A DNA stretch of 64,000 bases from Verrucomicrobiota bacterium (GCA_947471985.1 CANIZL010000013.1:17066-81065), one strand, 5' to 3'. Positions 45,120 through 55,090 are shown, numbered from the stretch's first letter. Notes: generated from the letters alone by a model not told the origin. A program made the numbers and translations.

Positions 45120-46403
45120 GTGCTGCGACTGCCCTTCGAGCTGGGTTTGGCTCTGCGTTATCTCCGTCCCAAACGAACGTTTGTTTCGGTGATCACCCTG
45201 CTGTGCATCCTCGGCGTCACCCTCGGCGTGGCTGTTTTGATCATCGTCATCGCCGTGATGACCGGCTTCGATCGGGAATTGCGGCAGAAGCTCGTGGGCT
45301 TCAATTCGCACCTCAAGATCGTCATGCCCGGCGCGCCGCTGGAAAATGCGGAGGGCGTCATGCAGAAAATCCGGGGGCAGCCCCACATCAAAGGCGTGGC
45401 TCCGTTTGTACTCGGCCAGGCCCTCATCCGCACCCAGCCCGATCCGCGTCACGCCAACCCGCAACCCTACGCGCCTTTCGTTCGGGGCATGGATCCGGAC
45501 CTCGAGGGTCAGGTGAGCACCCTCACGAACCGCATCATTGAGGGCCAATTCGATGTCAGTCGCAATGGTCTGCTCGTGGGGGCAACCCTCGCGGAGGATC
45601 TCGGCCTGCAGGTGGGCGATAGCGTCGCCGTCTTCTCCACCCACGCGATGGAGGAGATGATGAAGAGTCTCAATTCCAAGAATCCGCAGATTTCGAATCC
45701 GGAGAATTACACGGTGCGCGGCATCTACCGCATCGGGCATTATCAGGTCGATCAAATGTTCATCGGCGTTTCCCTCGCCAACGCCCAGGACCTCTTCGCC
45801 CTCGGCAACTCCGTGAGCGGCATCAGTGTAATGTTGGACGATCTCAGCGAAGCCACCACCCACGCCGTTCAAGCGCACTTGGAGCAGCAGCTCGGCGCTC
45901 CGTACCGGGTGGTGAGCTGGATGGACGAAAACGCCGTCATCCTCGGGGCCATCGAGGACGAAAAATCCGCGATGCTGGTCATTCTGTTCTTTGTGATGAT
46001 CGTGGCGGCCTTTTGCATCGTGTGTTCCCAAATCGCCTTCGTGGTGCGCAAGACGCGCGAGATCGGGATTCTAAAGGGCTTGGGGGCGACCACCGGCCAG
46101 GTAGTGGCGGTGTTCTTTCTCCAAAGTTTCGCCGTGGGCTGCATCGGCGTGGTATCCGGCTGGCTGGCAGGGCTGGGAGGCGTGGCCATTCGCAACGAAT
46201 TCCTGCGGGGCATGCGCTGGGTCACGGGACGCGACCTGTTCAGCGCCGCGGTTTATAATTTCGACGGCCTGCCCGCCTACGTACAGGCGCACGACGTGCT
46301 CCTGATTTGCGGCGTTTCCCTCGTCATGTGCCTGATCGCCGGCGTCGTACCCGCCCTGATCGTAGCCACCATGCGGCCCGTGGAAGCCTTGCGGAATGAA
46401 TAA
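45120..46403 (+). CDS. Lipoprotein-releasing ABC transporter permease (LolC/LolE family)
   Basis: The 427-residue inner-membrane protein (GTG start) has one N-terminal helix in the classic context FELGLALRYLRPKRTFVSVITLL, a large periplasmic domain, and three C-terminal helices with FFVMIVAAFCIVCSQIAFVVRKTREIGILKGLGATTGQVV and the ending PVEALRNE. LolC/E subunits extract outer-membrane lipoproteins from the inner membrane with LolD. Only one permease is encoded here, so the complex may use two copies of it, like LolF-type systems, or a distant partner. The lolD-type gene overlaps its end by 8 bp. Confidence 0.92.
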   Translation: MLRLPFELGLALRYLRPKRTFVSVITLLCILGVTLGVAVLIIVIAVMTGFDRELRQKLVGFNSHLKIVMPGAPLENAEGVMQKIRGQPHIKGVAPFVLGQALIRTQPDPRHANPQPYAPFVRGMDPDLEGQVSTLTNRIIEGQFDVSRNGLLVGATLAEDLGLQVGDSVAVFSTHAMEEMMKSLNSKNPQISNPENYTVRGIYRIGHYQVDQMFIGVSLANAQDLFALGNSVSGISVMLDDLSEATTHAVQAHLEQQLGAPYRVVSWMDENAVILGAIEDEKSAMLVILFFVMIVAAFCIVCSQIAFVVRKTREIGILKGLGATTGQVVAVFFLQSFAVGCIGVVSGWLAGLGGVAIRNEFLRGMRWVTGRDLFSAAVYNFDGLPAYVQAHDVLLICGVSLVMCLIAGVVPALIVATMRPVEALRNE

Positions 46404-47109
46404 CCCCTCCTCCTCCGTCGCGGATGGCGCCCCGCTGCTCGTCGCCACCGGCCTCAAAAAAACCTACACCGTCGGCTCCCGCCGACTCGAGGTGCTACGG
46501 GGTGTGGATCTCACCGTCCACCGCGGCGAATTCGCCGCCCTGCGCGGCTCCAGTGGCGCGGGCAAAAGCACCCTGCTCCATCTGCTCGGCGGTCTCGACG
46601 CCGCCGACGAAGGCCGGATCGTCTTCGGCACCGAAACCCTCAGCGGCCGCGGCCTTTCCGAACTCGCCGCCTTCCGCAATCGGCACGTGGGGTTCGTCTT
46701 TCAGGCCTATTTCCTGATGCCCGATCTCAGCGCGTTGGAAAACGTCGCGATGCCCGCCCGCATGGCCCGCGTCGACGCCGCCACCGCCGAAGCCCGGGCC
46801 GAATCCCTGCTCCGCAGCGTCGGCCTCGGCGATCGCATGCGTCATCTGCCGAACCAATTGTCCGGAGGGGAACAACAGCGCGTGGCGATCGCCCGCTGTC
46901 TGGTCAACGATCCGCAATTGATTCTCGCCGACGAACCCACCGGCAATCTGGATTCCCGCACCGGCACGGAGGTTCTCGAACTACTCCTCGCCCTGCGCGC
47001 CGAACGACGAACCACTCTGCTCATCGCGACCCACGACAGCCGCGTCGCCGCCCGGGCGGAACGCGAAGTGCAGATGCTGGACGGTCGGATCGTCGATAGC
47101 CTGGCCTAG
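46396..47109 (+). CDS. lolD: Lipoprotein-releasing system ATP-binding protein LolD
   Basis: The 237-residue ATPase has Walker [10 protein letters not shown] (about 51-59), Q-loop [10 protein letters not shown], signature [15 protein letters not shown], Walker [13 protein letters not shown] and switch-His LIATHDSRV. The LolD-type length and its overlap with a LolC/E permease make a Lol assignment far likelier than MacB. ATP hydrolysis powers release of lipoproteins to the periplasmic carrier LolA, which is not encoded in this window. It is convergent with the secreted-protein gene, with 36 bp between stops. Confidence 0.93.
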   Translation: MNNPSSSVADGAPLLVATGLKKTYTVGSRRLEVLRGVDLTVHRGEFAALRGSSGAGKSTLLHLLGGLDAADEGRIVFGTETLSGRGLSELAAFRNRHVGFVFQAYFLMPDLSALENVAMPARMARVDAATAEARAESLLRSVGLGDRMRHLPNQLSGGEQQRVAIARCLVNDPQLILADEPTGNLDSRTGTEVLELLLALRAERRTTLLIATHDSRVAARAEREVQMLDGRIVDSLA

Positions 47110-47145
47110 GCGCTTCGGGCCCTTCCCAACCCGCGCCCTGCGCCG

Positions 47146-48303
47146 TTACGGCAACCGCGCCCGCCAGAAGCGACTCACCCCGGCACCTTTCGTCGACAAG
47201 GGCACGTCGAGGCTGCCGTTCGCCGCGGGTTGATTGGTGGAGGCCGGCACCCAGGACGTTGCCGCGAGGGCATCCATTTGTTCGATGAGATAATTGGCTC
47301 CCGGAGTGCCCACGAGATGCAAGCGCGGTGCCCCCGCCTCCCACGCCAACGAAATCTGCGGCGCCGCCACCACCGGCACGCCCGTGAAATCCGGGTCGGT
47401 CAGATTCGGCACGCGATCCCCATCCGCGTCGTTCAGATCAAAGAGGTCCACCTGCCACAGCGCGTAATCGAGCGGAATGTCGTCGACCGGCGATCCATTC
47501 GAATATTGGTAAACTCCAAAGTAATTGTTACCCAATCCGCCCCGGTTCAGATCGTAAAGCGTCCCGAAATCGTCGGTGACGGTGGGATCAAAGGCGATGG
47601 TCGGCCGTCCGGTGACCCAGGCCCCACCGCCCTGCGACAGGCTCGAGTCACTATCCACCTGCAACGGCCAAGGGCCCGCCAGCACACCGGGCGCCCCTTC
47701 GCGATTGAGATTCACCGTGGCCGCCACGTTGGTTCCCTGCCGGGTGTAATCCATCGTGCCGCGATACTGGAACACCTCGAAGTTATGCACGAACGTCCGG
47801 CTATACCCGGGAAACGCGAGGGCGATTTGAACCAAGCCCCGCGCCGCGCCGGCCGCTCGTTGCCATTTGGCGACCGCTGTACCCTTCACGACTTCGTCGT
47901 CAATCGTCGTGAATTCAAGGGTTCCGCTGGTGGACACCGCCGGCAGGTTCTGCGCGACTTCGAAGATGTCGTCCACCCCGTTGTGATTTGCATCGGTCTG
48001 CGGCGTGTCGAGGTTTAGAAAACCCTCGATGGGCACGCCGAACCCCGGCGCCGTCAGCACAAATCCCGTCCCACGAAAACTCTCGTTCGCTGCATCATCT
48101 TCCAAAACCGCCAACTCGCCATTCTCCGTCGCCACGTTGGAGAAGTTGAAACTCAACCGATGCTGCCCCAGGGAATTGACGATCGCCGGCTCGATCTTTG
48201 GCGAGAGGCAGTAAAAGAACAACGTCGCCGGAGCGGCCATCAACGAACCGCCGAGACTGCTGAGCACAATAAGCCGAAGAGGGTGGCGGAGGATTGGGTG
48301 CAT
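47146..48303 (-). CDS. Secreted protein with calcium-binding-like repeats and a Verrucomicrobia-type C-terminal domain
   Basis: The 385-residue product starts at ATG 48303, with a GGGTGGGG stretch just upstream that could bind the ribosome. The signal peptide is LRLIVLSSLGGSLMAAPA. Acidic segments DANHNGVDDIFEV and LNDADGDRVPNLTDPDF resemble thrombospondin type 3 calcium-binding repeats. The last 70 residues (LHLVGTPGANYLIEQMDALAATSWVPA and the ending SRFWRARLP) match a C-terminal beta domain that recurs on exported Verrucomicrobia proteins. No catalytic motif was seen and the function is unknown. Confidence 0.7.
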   Translation of the reverse strand: MHPILRHPLRLIVLSSLGGSLMAAPATLFFYCLSPKIEPAIVNSLGQHRLSFNFSNVATENGELAVLEDDAANESFRGTGFVLTAPGFGVPIEGFLNLDTPQTDANHNGVDDIFEVAQNLPAVSTSGTLEFTTIDDEVVKGTAVAKWQRAAGAARGLVQIALAFPGYSRTFVHNFEVFQYRGTMDYTRQGTNVAATVNLNREGAPGVLAGPWPLQVDSDSSLSQGGGAWVTGRPTIAFDPTVTDDFGTLYDLNRGGLGNNYFGVYQYSNGSPVDDIPLDYALWQVDLFDLNDADGDRVPNLTDPDFTGVPVVAAPQISLAWEAGAPRLHLVGTPGANYLIEQMDALAATSWVPASTNQPAANGSLDVPLSTKGAGVSRFWRARLP

Positions 48304-48534
48304 GTTTTCCCCACCCTGCGCCGGACAACGGTGGATGGCAAGGCCCGGAAGGGCGCCCACTTTCCGGGGCGACCGATCCAGCCGGTCGGGACACGGAGGT
48401 CAGGGACCGCAAAACCGGCGCGATGTTAACCGAAGGAAACCAAGAGAACGAAGCTCGCATCCCCCGGCTATAGCAGCCTCGCGCGCCGTCAAGGTGCGAT
48501 TGCTTTGGCCGATCACATCCGAGAGTCTCCCGGG

Positions 48535-49095
48535 ATGTCTGAATTGCGTCCCTGGCCGTTGCTGGAGTCCCGGCCGCTCGGCAATTACCGGGTTTTCAAT
48601 CTCCGCACCGATGTGCGCCGCAATCCCCGCACGGGTCAGGATCACGATTTCTACGTGGTGGAAGCCCGGCCGTGGGTCACGGTCATCGCCACCACGCCGC
48701 AGCAGGAATTAATCCTCGTGGAGCAGTTCCGGCACGGCACGGGCACATTGGAACTGGAAACCCCGGCCGGAATCATGGAGCCGGAGGAAACCGATCCCGT
48801 GGCCGCGGCCGTCCGCGAACTCCGCGAGGAAACCGGGTTTGCCGGCGGCCCGCCGCAGATCATTGGCCGTATTTATCCCAATCCTCCGCTGTTCAACAAC
48901 ACCTGCACCACCGTCTACATTCCAGGGTGTGAACGAAAACACGCGTTGGAACTGGATGCCGGGGAGGATATCGCCGTGCACTTGATTCCTCTCGCGGAGA
49001 TTCCCCAACTGATCGCCCGATTTGAAATCCGCCACGCCCTGGCCGTGGTGGCGTGGTATCACCACGAACTCTGGCAGCGCGGCGTCCGGGCCTGA
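48535..49095 (+). CDS. NUDIX hydrolase, ADP-ribose pyrophosphatase-like
   Basis: The 186-residue protein carries a full Nudix box GX5EX7REUXEEXGU in the segment from GIMEPEE through RELREETGF (about residues 82-104). Upstream LILVEQFRHGTGTLELETPAG and downstream RIYPNPPLFNNTCTTVYIPG fit the ADP-ribose/nucleoside-diphosphate-sugar pyrophosphatase branch (NudF-like). It probably hydrolyses ADP-ribose or NDP-sugars in the cytoplasm with Mg. ATG 48535 is used; an in-frame start at 48505 would add ten residues. The 231-bp divergent gap 48304-48534 holds both promoters; nothing else was recognised in it. Confidence 0.9.
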   Translation: MSELRPWPLLESRPLGNYRVFNLRTDVRRNPRTGQDHDFYVVEARPWVTVIATTPQQELILVEQFRHGTGTLELETPAGIMEPEETDPVAAAVRELREETGFAGGPPQIIGRIYPNPPLFNNTCTTVYIPGCERKHALELDAGEDIAVHLIPLAEIPQLIARFEIRHALAVVAWYHHELWQRGVRA

Positions 49096-49117
49096 GGGTC
49101 CGACCCGCGCCCCGCGG

Positions 49118-52100
49118 TCATCGACGTCGCGCGGTCTTCTCAAACCAGACGGGCAAAGTCGTCGCGTCCGCCGCGGGTTCCCGACCCGACCGAAAGGCCG
49201 GCCGGTGGTCGGCATTGGGCCACCACCACGACGTTCCCGGCGACGCGTCGTTCGGCGCGAAATGTCCGCTCAACAGCGCGGCGTCCTGGGGCGCCATGAC
49301 CAGCCAATCCGCCGCACGGGTCAATCGATGGCGAAATAATTCCTGTCGCACCCGAACATTCCACGCCTGCAGTTGTTCCGCGGCCGTGGTCACAAACAAC
49401 GTCTGGTCGCCCCCCGCAAACGTCAGGGCCGTGACCGCATTCGCGCCCACGGTCAAATCGTCGTCCACCAACGGATCCGCCACCCGCCACAGGCGCACCC
49501 GACCACGGTCATCGCCAAACGCCGCCCAACTGCCGTCCGGCGAAAGAGCAACTGCCGTCGCCGTGAAGCCCGGACGACGACGCAGGCTGCCGGTCGCCGG
49601 TGTCCAGACGCCCACCGCATCGGCCAGCGCGACCGCCACGCTTTTACCATCCGCACTGAGTGCCGCTTGATCGGCCTTTTCGTTCAGACCACTCACGCGC
49701 TGACCCGTGGCCGTCACAAACATCTCCAAGCGATCCCCCGGCCCGCGGACCAGGAGGTGCGACGCATCGGCGGACAACGACACCCAGTTCCACACCTCGC
49801 CATCGGCCATTCGACCACTGCCCAGAATCCGTAGCGGCGACATCCCCCAGGCATTCCAGCGGGCGGCCGACCGATCCCACACCAGCAGCGTTTGTGGCCC
49901 GAGGAATCCCGCTGGTTGACCCGGCAGGGATTCCGGATCGCGCGGTTGGGACACCCGTTGCACTACGAAGCGCTCGAGTTCATCCCGCCACTCCTCCGGC
50001 AACGCCAGCCATTCCGCATCCGGACTGACCCACGGACGCGACGTGACAAAGGGCAGATGATTGGTCAATACGACCCCGGGCTGGCGCGATTGGGATTCGG
50101 GTTCCCAACGCCAGGTCGTCCCGCTGGCACCCCCGGTGATCAGGGAACCGTCCCGGGCAAAGGCCATCGACGCATACGGCTCCGTTCGCCGCGGCAGGAG
50201 CGCGAGCGTGGCGTTATCCAGCACCTGGACCACGAGCACATCGCCGTTCGCGGTGAGGGCAGCCACCCGCGTCCCATCCGGCGCCACCGCCACCAACGGC
50301 GACTGGGCCGAGCGTCCCTCTCGTTGGATCAGGCGTTCTCCCGTGGTGAAGTTGAAGACCTCCAGCGTGCCACTCGCATCCAGGCGGGCCATGATCCGTC
50401 CGGCCAAATCCCAACCGGCCGCCACACACGCGCCGCCCGCCCGGGTCACCACGGCGATATAATTGGTGTTGAGCAGATCCCAACTCCCCGCGTCCCCGCG
50501 TCCCAAGGCCACCGCGACCCGCGAGACGCCGGCTTCCGGTTCAATCCAAGCCCAGGACACCACCGGCGTCAGCGGCAACTGCAGCGACAAACTCCGGACT
50601 CCGCCCTGCAGCGGCAGTAGATTCAGCGCCCAGTTGGTGGCTGGGTTTGATCGATCCGAACCGCCCGCCGCCACTGGTGTGGCGGCGATCCATCGGCCGT
50701 CCGGGGAAACTCGCAATTGGCCCGCCGGTTCCGCACTGAGCGGACTGGGGAGGGCCACCGACTCCTCGCCCGTGATGGGCACGAGGAAGACCCCCGCGGC
50801 GGTGCCCACCGCCAACTGGTGCTCGTCCGGTAAAAAATCCGCGGTGAGCGGCGGATTCTTTCCCGACAACCGCAAATGCGTCCGGGCATTGCCCGGCTGC
50901 AGTGAAATCAAATCGAGTCCCTTCGGCGTCCACGCCAACGCCCGGGTGCCGTCGGACCGAACCGCCACCCCCTGAATCGGCGCTCCCAAACTGGCCAATC
51001 GATCCTGCGAATGCACGGCCAGCCAGGACCGCAGCAAGCCCCACTCGGGCCCCGCCACCACCCCCGCCGGCTCCGTCCCCAGCAAGGTTTCCAGGCGTTC
51101 CCAGGAACCCGCTTCCAACGCCGCGTGGGCCCGTTGCACCTGGCTGACGTAATCCAACTCCCGGCGTTGCTGGGTCATATTTTCCCCCACCACCCCGCTC
51201 AGCGTGCGTTGACGCCACCAAGAGTACCCCACCGGCAGGGCGAGGACGGTCAGCAACCCAGCGAGCATCCCGAGCGTCGCCATCGGATGCATCCAGGCCC
51301 AGTCGCGCAAAAGTTCCGAGGCCGACGGAGGACGCGCCAAAAGGGGCCGATCCATCAACCACGCCCGGAGATCCCCGGCAAATTCCGCCACGGATCCATA
51401 ACCAACACTGAGCGTCTCCTCTTGCCGGGGCGGCCTCTCGGCTTCCGTCTCCCGGGCACCGGCCCGGGCCAGAATGGCTTCGAGATCCCCCCAGCTCCCG
51501 GCCCCCCGATGTCCCCCGGTGGTGGTCGACTCCGCCAGATTCGCACTGGGCCCGGTCCGCCGCCCGGGACGACGCCCAGCCCCCATTACCAAACCCCGCA
51601 GCACCGTCGCGAGCCCCGCCAAGTCACCCGCCACCACGGGCGCTCCGAAGGCGGCATCTCCGATCAATCGCAGCGCCGCCGATCCAAAGCCCTCCAGAAA
51701 AATCATCCCACCGGGATCCCGGCGCAGATGGGCGGCCGTGACGTTCCCGTGGATCAATCCCCGCGTATGCGCAAAGGCGAGGGCATCCGCGAGGGGAAGA
51801 ATCAGGCGCACGGCCTCATCGGCCCGCATCGACCCGCGTCCGGCGCGCAAGGTCGCCAACGTGTCGCCGTCGACCCACCGCCGAATCACATAGGGCCGCC
51901 CGGCAACCGTCCCGGCCGCCACCGCCATCGGTACGCCCGGGATCTCCAATTGCACCATCTGGGCGCGGAACAAATCAAACCGCCGACGTGCCTCCGAATC
52001 CTTGATGGCCGGGAAGAATTCCACCACCACATCCCGTTCGCCCGGTGGTTGGAACGGATCCGTGGCCCGAAAAACCTCCGCCCCGGGATCCGCCTCCTGG

Positions 52101-52225
52101 CGTTCCTCCAGGCGATAACTTCCCACACAATCTACCGGGGGCGGCGCATCGGCCGGGGGCGGCGCATCGGCCGGGGCGGATGCCCCGGCCGGTGTCGACC
52201 CGGAAGACTGCTCATCATTCACCAT
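49118..52225 (-). CDS. Membrane pseudokinase with WD40-like sensor domain
   Basis: The 1035-residue protein has an Ala/Pro repeat N-terminus, a Ser/Thr-kinase-like domain (about 36-300), one transmembrane helix (about 313-335, MATLGMLAGLLTVLALPVGY) and a long WD40/beta-propeller-like outer domain (SPDGRWIAAT, APDGTRVAAL, ALSPDGSWAAFGDDRGRVRLWRV). The kinase core has lost its catalytic residues. The beta-3 Lys motif reads VVVEFFP, the HRD motif is HGN (LIHGNVTAAHLRRD) and DFG is EGF. It is therefore probably a pseudokinase that binds partners or nucleotides. Planctomycetes and Verrucomicrobia encode many active kinase-TM-WD40 proteins, from which this likely derives. It is convergent with the NUDIX gene, 22 bp apart. 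Confidence 0.82.
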   Translation of the reverse strand: MVNDEQSSGSTPAGASAPADAPPPADAPPPVDCVGSYRLEERQEADPGAEVFRATDPFQPPGERDVVVEFFPAIKDSEARRRFDLFRAQMVQLEIPGVPMAVAAGTVAGRPYVIRRWVDGDTLATLRAGRGSMRADEAVRLILPLADALAFAHTRGLIHGNVTAAHLRRDPGGMIFLEGFGSAALRLIGDAAFGAPVVAGDLAGLATVLRGLVMGAGRRPGRRTGPSANLAESTTTGGHRGAGSWGDLEAILARAGARETEAERPPRQEETLSVGYGSVAEFAGDLRAWLMDRPLLARPPSASELLRDWAWMHPMATLGMLAGLLTVLALPVGYSWWRQRTLSGVVGENMTQQRRELDYVSQVQRAHAALEAGSWERLETLLGTEPAGVVAGPEWGLLRSWLAVHSQDRLASLGAPIQGVAVRSDGTRALAWTPKGLDLISLQPGNARTHLRLSGKNPPLTADFLPDEHQLAVGTAAGVFLVPITGEESVALPSPLSAEPAGQLRVSPDGRWIAATPVAAGGSDRSNPATNWALNLLPLQGGVRSLSLQLPLTPVVSWAWIEPEAGVSRVAVALGRGDAGSWDLLNTNYIAVVTRAGGACVAAGWDLAGRIMARLDASGTLEVFNFTTGERLIQREGRSAQSPLVAVAPDGTRVAALTANGDVLVVQVLDNATLALLPRRTEPYASMAFARDGSLITGGASGTTWRWEPESQSRQPGVVLTNHLPFVTSRPWVSPDAEWLALPEEWRDELERFVVQRVSQPRDPESLPGQPAGFLGPQTLLVWDRSAARWNAWGMSPLRILGSGRMADGEVWNWVSLSADASHLLVRGPGDRLEMFVTATGQRVSGLNEKADQAALSADGKSVAVALADAVGVWTPATGSLRRRPGFTATAVALSPDGSWAAFGDDRGRVRLWRVADPLVDDDLTVGANAVTALTFAGGDQTLFVTTAAEQLQAWNVRVRQELFRHRLTRAADWLVMAPQDAALLSGHFAPNDASPGTSWWWPNADHRPAFRSGREPAADATTLPVWFEKTARRR

Positions 52226-52316
52226 TAGACCCTAAGCAGAAAAATTGCCCCCCGAAATGGTCAGATGACCCACTATCCCGGGCTCCCGTTGCGATGCGGC
52301 AGCGGTCCATGGCGAC

Positions 52317-53429
52317 TCAAACGCCACGGAAATTGGGGATCTGAATCCGCTCCCCGCCGCGCAGGGCGGACTCATGGGCCAGAATGCCCACCATTGTCCA
52401 GTTCACGGATTGATAAAGATCCGGAAAACCGGGCCGATTGTCCACGATCGCCGAGATAAACTCATGGGCCAGGTGGGGATGACTGCCGCCGTGGCCGCTG
52501 CCCTGGAGGAAGCTCAAATGCGCATTCTCCTGCAGGTCATACACCCCTTTGGTCGTAAACGGACGGATGGCTTCCGGCAGCAGCCCGGCATAATCCGGAA
52601 TCTTCACCTTCTCCACATCCTCCCCGCCCACGTGCAGCACCGGATCGTCGTGCTCCGTCAACTGCCACTCGAAGGAGGTCTTGGAACCATAGCAATCGAA
52701 GCTCTCCTGATACTGCCGCGCGGAATCGAACAGGTACCGGGTGACCTCCCCGGCCACGTCCTGATTGCGGACCTTGAAGTGGGCGGTCTCGAAGGCGAAG
52801 GGCGACCCGTACTTGGCGATGCGCGCCTCCGCGATCCGACCGGAGCCCAGGCAGGAGACGTGCTCAGCCTCACCATTCACGATGCCCAGGCAGGGACTGA
52901 CACAATGCGTCGCGTAGTGCATGGGCGGCAAGCCCTCCCAATAACCCGGCCAACCGGCCATGTTCTGCAAATGACTGCCCCGAACGAACTGAATGCGTCC
53001 GAGGCGCCCGGTATCGCGAAGTTCCCGTACGAAGAGGTACTCGCGGCTCCACACCACGGTCTCCATCATCATGTACTTTTTCCCGGATTCCCGGCTCGCC
53101 TTCACGATCTCGCGGGCCTCCTCGACAGTCGTGCAGGCCGGCACGGTACACGCCACGTGTTTGCCCGCGCGCAGGGCGGCGATCGACTGCGACGCATGCA
53201 GGTGGATCGGCGAATTGATGTGCACCGCATCCACGGCCGGATCCCGCAAAAGGTCCTCGAATGCCGTGTACTTCTTCTCCACCCCGAACGCCTTGGCGGC
53301 CGCCTCCAGCTTCTCGCTGGAGCGCTGACACAGCGCGTACATATGCGCCTGCGGATGGCGTTGGTAGATGGGAATGAACTCAGCCCCGAAGCCGAGACCG
53401 ACGATGGCGACATTGACTTTGCGACTCAT
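52317..53429 (-). CDS. Gfo/Idh/MocA family oxidoreductase
   Basis: The 370-residue NAD(P)-dependent enzyme has the Rossmann start VNVAIVGLGFGAEFIPIY, with a Gly-rich loop, then YALCQRSSEKLEAAAKAFG. The usual EKP motif of the family is replaced at ACTVPACTTVEEAREIV, where the catalytic-site Lys is not obvious. The C-terminal domain carries ETVVWSREYLFVRELRDTGRLGRIQFVRG and the GGSHPHLAHEFISAIV dimer strand. Family members oxidise or reduce sugars and inositols. No export signal is seen. The lack of a clear EKP Lys makes the reaction uncertain. Confidence 0.87.
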   Translation of the reverse strand: MSRKVNVAIVGLGFGAEFIPIYQRHPQAHMYALCQRSSEKLEAAAKAFGVEKKYTAFEDLLRDPAVDAVHINSPIHLHASQSIAALRAGKHVACTVPACTTVEEAREIVKASRESGKKYMMMETVVWSREYLFVRELRDTGRLGRIQFVRGSHLQNMAGWPGYWEGLPPMHYATHCVSPCLGIVNGEAEHVSCLGSGRIAEARIAKYGSPFAFETAHFKVRNQDVAGEVTRYLFDSARQYQESFDCYGSKTSFEWQLTEHDDPVLHVGGEDVEKVKIPDYAGLLPEAIRPFTTKGVYDLQENAHLSFLQGSGHGGSHPHLAHEFISAIVDNRPGFPDLYQSVNWTMVGILAHESALRGGERIQIPNFRGV

Positions 53430-53524
53430 GGGAGAAGAACGGAGGCCGCACTGTCACCGGCCGGGGCCGTGCGCACAAACAGAAAGTCACCGGCACGACC
53501 GAAGCCGTGGGTTCACCGGGCCAC

Positions 53525-55090
53525 TCAGTGCCCATCCTTGGCGCTGCTCACCAACAAATGACGGAATTTCTCCCGATTACCCGCGTCGTAGTAGTCCACC
53601 GGGTTGTAATCATCGGTCAACACGTCCCCGCGTCGGACATCCTGGTTGCGCACTCCGTCGTACGCGGATTGAACCTGCGCCAACAGGACCGGCGGCACAC
53701 CCTTGAAATCGGGCGCCCGCAACAGGGCGAGGCCTTCGCGATCACCCGCCACCATGAAAATGTTCCCGAAACCCGAATCCCCACTCATATGCACCCGAAC
53801 CTCGCGGAAAACCGACTGGAGCGTGCGGGTCAGCGAACTGACGAAATAATCCCGGCCGATGGTCGTCTCGCCGATGGTATTCATCACCAGCGTACCGCCT
53901 GGCTTCAGGCGCTGCCGCATCATCTGAAGCGCCTCCCGGCTCATCAGATGGGCCGGAACGGATTCCCCAAGGAAAGCGTCGAGGATGATCGTGTCATACC
54001 GATTCGTCGTGGTGGCCAGATAATGACGGCCGTCACCGACCGTCAGCCTCAACCGGGTCGGATCGAAATTGAAGTACTGGCGCGCCACCGGCACGATCGC
54101 GTCGTTGATCTCCACGACCTCCACTCGCGCGCCCTGTCGGGCAAATTCCATCGGCACAATGCCCACGCCCATGCCGATGCAGAGGACGTCCTTGATCTCC
54201 GGGGTGTAGACCTCCGCCAACCCCTTCAGCATATAGGTAAACAACGAGGCACTGTGCTGGTCCTTGAGCAGGTAGGTATTCTGGGTCAACCGGTCGTTCA
54301 GATACATGCGCAATCCGGGCGGTTCCATGTCGATGACCTGCAGCAGTCCGAAATTGGAATTTCCCCGGAACACCTCGTTCAATCCCTTGGGCGTCCGGAG
54401 CACGCCCTGGCCCGAGGCGTAATACCCCAGCCCCAGCCCGGCCGCCGCCACCACCACGGCCTTTGCGCGGCGCTTCGGTTCCCAGACCAGAAAGTATATC
54501 AAGGCAATGACCGTGAGCACCGCCGAAACGAGAAACATGATCCGTGAATTCGGCAGCAGCGGGATGAGCACATACCCGATGAGCACGGTGCCCAGGACGC
54601 TGCCCAAAGTACTGATAGCCGACAGTCGGCCAACACTCGCGCCCACGGTTTCCAGCGAGGTGGTGAGCGCCCGCACTAAAAACGGCGGGGTCATCGCCAG
54701 GAAAGCCAGCGGCGGCAGATACAGGATCGTGGCCGCCAACAGGGAGCCCACCGGCAGCGAAAAACCCACACACCAAAACGCCACCGGCTCACACCACCAC
54801 ACGCTGAGCGCCAGATAAACCGCCGCCAGCAGCACCGCTCCGTACAGGGAGCGCACCCCGGGCGAACGATCCGCCATCCGCCCACCGATGGCATACCCCA
54901 GCGCCAGCGCCACCAGCGTCACTCCGATCTGGGCCGTCCAGACGAAATGGGACGTACCGATGTAGGGCGCCAGCATCTTGGCCCCGAGGATCTCAACGAT
55001 CATGATCGACGCCCCCGTCACCGCGGCGGTGAAGAGCAGATAACGTCGCAGGCCCGCACCGGGCGGCGTGGCGGTCGTGGAATAACTCAT
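53525..55090 (-). CDS. Membrane-fused spermidine-synthase-like protein
   Basis: The 521-residue protein has about seven N-terminal transmembrane helices (to about residue 235, starting YLLFTAAVTGASIMIVEILGAKMLAPYIGTSHFVW) and a C-terminal Rossmann methyltransferase/SpeE-like domain. The nucleotide-binding loop is VLCIGMGVGIVPMEFARQG and VEVVEINDAIV supplies the acidic ribose contact. The later motif ILDAFLGESVPAHLMS replaces the DSTDP motif of true spermidine synthases. Such fusions are common in bacteria and probably do not make spermidine. No speD is nearby. The substrate is unknown. Confidence 0.8.
   Translation of the reverse strand: MSYSTTATPPGAGLRRYLLFTAAVTGASIMIVEILGAKMLAPYIGTSHFVWTAQIGVTLVALALGYAIGGRMADRSPGVRSLYGAVLLAAVYLALSVWWCEPVAFWCVGFSLPVGSLLAATILYLPPLAFLAMTPPFLVRALTTSLETVGASVGRLSAISTLGSVLGTVLIGYVLIPLLPNSRIMFLVSAVLTVIALIYFLVWEPKRRAKAVVVAAAGLGLGYYASGQGVLRTPKGLNEVFRGNSNFGLLQVIDMEPPGLRMYLNDRLTQNTYLLKDQHSASLFTYMLKGLAEVYTPEIKDVLCIGMGVGIVPMEFARQGARVEVVEINDAIVPVARQYFNFDPTRLRLTVGDGRHYLATTTNRYDTIILDAFLGESVPAHLMSREALQMMRQRLKPGGTLVMNTIGETTIGRDYFVSSLTRTLQSVFREVRVHMSGDSGFGNIFMVAGDREGLALLRAPDFKGVPPVLLAQVQSAYDGVRNQDVRRGDVLTDDYNPVDYYDAGNREKFRHLLVSSAKDGH

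Noticed and set aside
46396..47109. MacB-type antibiotic exporter ATPase
   Set aside because: It overlaps a LolC/E-type permease and no adaptor or TolC gene is next to it, so the Lol role is more likely.
53525..55090. True spermidine synthase (speE)
   Set aside because: The active-site DSTDP motif is replaced by DAFLGES, the protein has a seven-helix membrane domain, and no speD is nearby.
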